Positions 6,285-8,580 of a DNA stretch of 8,580 nucleotides are shown piece by piece. The DNA comes from Bacteroidota bacterium (GTDB lineage: Bacteria; Bacteroidota; Bacteroidia; Bacteroidales; VadinHA17). Numbering within the stretch: position 1 is the first letter of the stretch; each line of letters opens with the position of its first letter. The DNA lies in contig JAEYZD010000134.1 of NCBI GenBank assembly GCA_023430725.1, forward strand, positions 1 through 8,580. Direction: 5' to 3'. The notes under the pieces are model-generated. The model was not told the origin of the DNA and ran no database searches. It was given only the letters and a program-made list of their open reading frames with translations. Both the position numbers and the translations under genes were made by a program.

Positions 6285-7448
6285 ATGATTAACAGACAAC
6301 TTATCAGGACGGCGGCTGCGGTGATGCTGTTGCTGCCGGTCCTGAACTGTCAGAACACAGATGCTCAGATGAAGAGGGCAAGAGACTACGGAATTGAGAT
6401 CGGCATACTGCGCACCGGCAGTAACAATGCAATCACGGATGTGCCCGGCGTGAAGGTGGGCCAGGTGACGCTGAAGGAGGGAGACTCGGTCAGAACGGGT
6501 GTCACGGCCATCGTACCCCATGACGGAAACATTTTCCAGCAGAAGGTTCCGGCGGGGATCTTCGTGGGCAATGGGTTCGGCAAGCTGGCAGGGTACACAC
6601 AGGTGGAAGAGTTGGGGAACCTCGAGACCCCGGTTGTGCTGACAAACACTCTGAGTGTCTCAACAGCGGTGGCTGCTGTGATAGATTATACCCTCTCGCA
6701 GGCAGGCAATGAGAAAGTGACGAGTGTCAATGCAGTGGTCGGCGAGACCAATGACGCAAGGATAAATGACATCAGGGGAAGACACATTACAACGGAGCAT
6801 GTACTGGAGGCAATCCGGAGTGCTGCCGGTGGTCCCGTTTCCGAGGGGAATGTCGGTGCGGGCACCGGCACTGTCTGTTTCGGGTTCAAGGGAGGAATCG
6901 GCACATCATCGCGTGTGCTGCCTGCCACCCGGGGAGGCTATACCGTTGGTGTGCTCGTTCAGACGAACTACGGCGGGATACTGCAGGTCAACGGTGTGCC
7001 CGTCGGGCAGGAGCTCGGGCGTTACAGCTTCAGGAACACTCTGGATGAGTACAGGGAAGACGGATCATGCATGATTGTTGTGATGACCGATGCGCCCCTG
7101 ACTTCAAGGAACCTGAAGAGGCTGGGGTCAAGGGCTTTTGCCGGTATGATGAGGACGGGAGCGTCTGGATCCAACGGCAGCGGTGATTATATAATTGCGG
7201 TTTCGACGGCTGAGGAGTTGCGTATCCCCTACTCTTCCGAATCGATGTACGAGGAGTGGCGGGAGATAAGGAATGATGAAATGGATCTGCTTTTCCAGGC
7301 TGCTGCCGAGGCGACAGAGGAGGCCATAATCAACTCGCTCTTTGCAGCTGAGACGACGAAGGCGAGGAACGGCATGACGGTTGAGGCGCTGCCCGTGGAG
7401 AAGACGCTGGAGTTGCTCCGGAAATACAACAGGCTGAAGGACAGATGA
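6285..7448 (+). CDS. P1 family (DmpA/BapA-type) aminopeptidase, exported
   Basis: This 387-residue enzyme belongs to peptidase family S58 (P1), N-terminal nucleophile hydrolases that remove N-terminal residues, including D- or beta-amino acids in characterised members. They self-cleave to make two chains. Visible family motifs are ITDVPGVKVGQVT (50-62), a TGVTAIVPH segment (71-79), GNGFGKLAG (95-103), VGETNDARINDIRGRH (152-167), GNVGAGTGTVCFGFKGGIG (188-206), and DGSCMIVVMTDAPL (259-272). By family homology Gly260-Ser261 is the autocleavage site and Ser261 the nucleophile of the new small chain. TGASGSNGSGD (291-301) lines the active site. An N-terminal hydrophobic segment ending VLNC (Cys22) indicates export, but Asn before Cys is an atypical lipobox, so lipidation is uncertain. 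It lies 14 bases after the amidohydrolase gene and overlaps the next gene by 4 bases (ATGA), implying coupled translation. Confidence 0.94.
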   Translation: MINRQLIRTAAAVMLLLPVLNCQNTDAQMKRARDYGIEIGILRTGSNNAITDVPGVKVGQVTLKEGDSVRTGVTAIVPHDGNIFQQKVPAGIFVGNGFGKLAGYTQVEELGNLETPVVLTNTLSVSTAVAAVIDYTLSQAGNEKVTSVNAVVGETNDARINDIRGRHITTEHVLEAIRSAAGGPVSEGNVGAGTGTVCFGFKGGIGTSSRVLPATRGGYTVGVLVQTNYGGILQVNGVPVGQELGRYSFRNTLDEYREDGSCMIVVMTDAPLTSRNLKRLGSRAFAGMMRTGASGSNGSGDYIIAVSTAEELRIPYSSESMYEEWREIRNDEMDLLFQAAAEATEEAIINSLFAAETTKARNGMTVEALPVEKTLELLRKYNRLKDR

Positions 7449-8580
7449 GAACTCTGCTGAAGAACCGGGGCACGTGGTTGCGTGTTGCTACATTTGCGTT
7501 TACAGTCATATCTGTTGCCGGTCCGCAGGTATCTGCACAGGCAGTGTACCAGGCGCTTCAGGAGCGGGAGAAAGTCACATCTCCTGTCAGTTCTGTACAG
7601 GTTTTGCCGGATGCACTTGTTGAAGCCATTGACTCTCTATACCGTGACTTTGCATCGGAAAACAACCTGCCCGGAATCAGTTACGGGATCATAATTGACA
7701 CAGCGCTTGTTTATACCGGCAGCAGCGGTTTCGCTGATCTGGCCGGTCGCAGGCCAGTCACCCCGCTCACCGCTTTTCGTGCGGCTTCGATGACAAAGAG
7801 CTTCACGGCACTGGCGATACTCATGCTGCGGGATGATGGGAGACTGGGGCTGGATGATCCCGTTCACAAATATCTTCCTGAGCTGAAGAATCTCAAATAT
7901 CTGACATCGGATGCCCCGGTGCTGACAATCCGGCACCTGCTAACGCATACAGGCGGGTTTCCGCAGGATGACCCGTGGGCCGACAGGCAGCTTGAAACCA
8001 CCGAGGTAGAGCTCGACTCTATGCTTGCCGAGGGGGTTTCGATGTCCAATATCCCCGGGATCAGCTATGAATACAGCAATCTTGGCTATACCCTGTTGGG
8101 AAGGGTGATAAAGGCTGTCAGCGGGGAGTCATACCAGGATTACATTGCTGCAAACATTTTCAAACCGCTGGGTTTGACAAGCACTGTCTGGGAGTTTGCT
8201 GAGCTTCCGGAAGGGGTCATGGCACACGGGTACAGGTATCGCAACGGCGGATGGAGCGAGGAGCCTCTGCTGCATGACGGACCATTCGGGGCAATGGGAG
8301 GATTGATCTCAACGGTTGGTGATTTCGCCCGTTATGCAATCATGCACCTCTCAGCCTGGCCACCCGTGGAAACGCCCGTTGAGGGGCCGGTAAGCCGAAG
8401 CACCCTCAGGGAGATGCACTCGCCGTCGTCAGGGGTGGCACAAAGCAGCAGCACTCTCTATCCGGGCGGGCCCGACTGCAACGTGACCGTTGCCTACGGA
8501 TACGGACTCAGATGGTCACTGGACTGCATGGGCAGGAGAAAGATCTACCATAACGGCGGACTTCCCGGATTCGGGAGCAA
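7445..8580 (+). CDS. Beta-lactamase-fold serine hydrolase (PF00144 type), 3' end outside window
   Basis: The open frame runs from the ATG at 7445 to the window end without a stop: 378 codons plus two bases. The ATG overlaps the peptidase stop as ATGA. Residues about 1-32 are a Sec signal peptide (hydrophobic VATFAFTVISVAG, then VSAQA). After a linker, the serine hydrolase domain starts near residue 52. Its three active-site motifs are visible: SMTK at 115-118 (SxxK, nucleophile Ser115, Lys118), YSN at 210-212 (Tyr-x-Asn), and HNGG at 369-372 (the HxG counterpart of KTG). LLTHTGGF (165-172) and GPFGAMGGLISTVGDFARY (279-297) are also typical. Class C-like enzymes of this family include esterases, D-aminopeptidases and DD-peptidases as well as beta-lactamases; the context of a P1 peptidase and an amidohydrolase favours peptide or amide hydrolysis over antibiotic resistance. 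The His-Asn-Gly third motif argues against a classic AmpC, which has KTG. Confidence 0.93.
   Translation, partial: MRTLLKNRGTWLRVATFAFTVISVAGPQVSAQAVYQALQEREKVTSPVSSVQVLPDALVEAIDSLYRDFASENNLPGISYGIIIDTALVYTGSSGFADLAGRRPVTPLTAFRAASMTKSFTALAILMLRDDGRLGLDDPVHKYLPELKNLKYLTSDAPVLTIRHLLTHTGGFPQDDPWADRQLETTEVELDSMLAEGVSMSNIPGISYEYSNLGYTLLGRVIKAVSGESYQDYIAANIFKPLGLTSTVWEFAELPEGVMAHGYRYRNGGWSEEPLLHDGPFGAMGGLISTVGDFARYAIMHLSAWPPVETPVEGPVSRSTLREMHSPSSGVAQSSSTLYPGGPDCNVTVAYGYGLRWSLDCMGRRKIYHNGGLPGFGS

Noticed and set aside
7489..7496. TACATTTG match to the -7 element
   Set aside because: It is inside the signal-peptide codons of the serine hydrolase, downstream of its ATG, with no correctly spaced TTTG.
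7445..8580. Reading the last gene as an antibiotic-resistance beta-lactamase
   Set aside because: The SxxK and YxN motifs are shared by the whole PF00144 family. The third motif is HNG where AmpC enzymes have KTG, and the neighbours are peptide/amide hydrolases, so a resistance role is not supported.

Overview
All ten genes supported here lie on the + strand and are tightly packed, so nearly every base is coding. The window looks like a chromosomal segment of a member of the Bacteroidota, probably an anaerobic or facultative environmental Bacteroidales-type organism with fairly balanced base composition. This rests on four observations: most starts lack a Shine-Dalgarno sequence; a Bacteroidota-type promoter (TTTG, 18-base spacer, TAATTTTG) stands in the only sizeable intergenic gap; many products have lipoprotein or Sec signal peptides, one with the Bacteroidota-like ...LLAQ end; and DUF438 hemerythrin-PAS, DUF1858/DUF2249 and DUF998 families occur side by side. 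The species cannot be named from the sequence.

Left block (1-1838): the C-terminal half of a GNAT acetyltransferase, then an unrecognised predicted lipoprotein whose start abuts the acetyltransferase stop, then an unrecognised exported protein ending in Trp that is probably an outer-membrane beta-barrel. The last two are 10 bases apart and probably form an envelope pair of unknown function.

The 100-base gap 1839-1938 holds the promoter candidate.

Middle block (1939-4592): a 410-aa DUF438-hemerythrin-PAS protein, a 173-aa DUF1858-DUF2249 protein 2 bases downstream, and a 293-aa fusion of a six-helix DUF998-like membrane domain to a soluble DUF2007 domain. The first two suggest a cytoplasmic non-haem di-iron / redox or gas-responsive module (inference); the third may be its membrane partner.

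Right block (4606-8580, cut by the window end): three predicted exported hydrolases in series, namely a lipoprotein YtcJ-type amidohydrolase, a self-processing P1 (DmpA/BapA-type) aminopeptidase, and a beta-lactamase-fold serine hydrolase whose ATG overlaps the peptidase stop (ATGA). All three keep their recognisable catalytic motifs. Together they look like a periplasmic or surface set for cleaving amide or peptide bonds, perhaps in unusual peptides (D- or beta-residues), though the substrate is not readable from sequence. Gaps from 1939 to the end are at most 15 bases, so the middle and right blocks could be one transcript from the 1887-1916 promoter. No RNA genes, CRISPR arrays, insertion sequences, attachment sites or convincing terminators were seen, and no gene appears broken.
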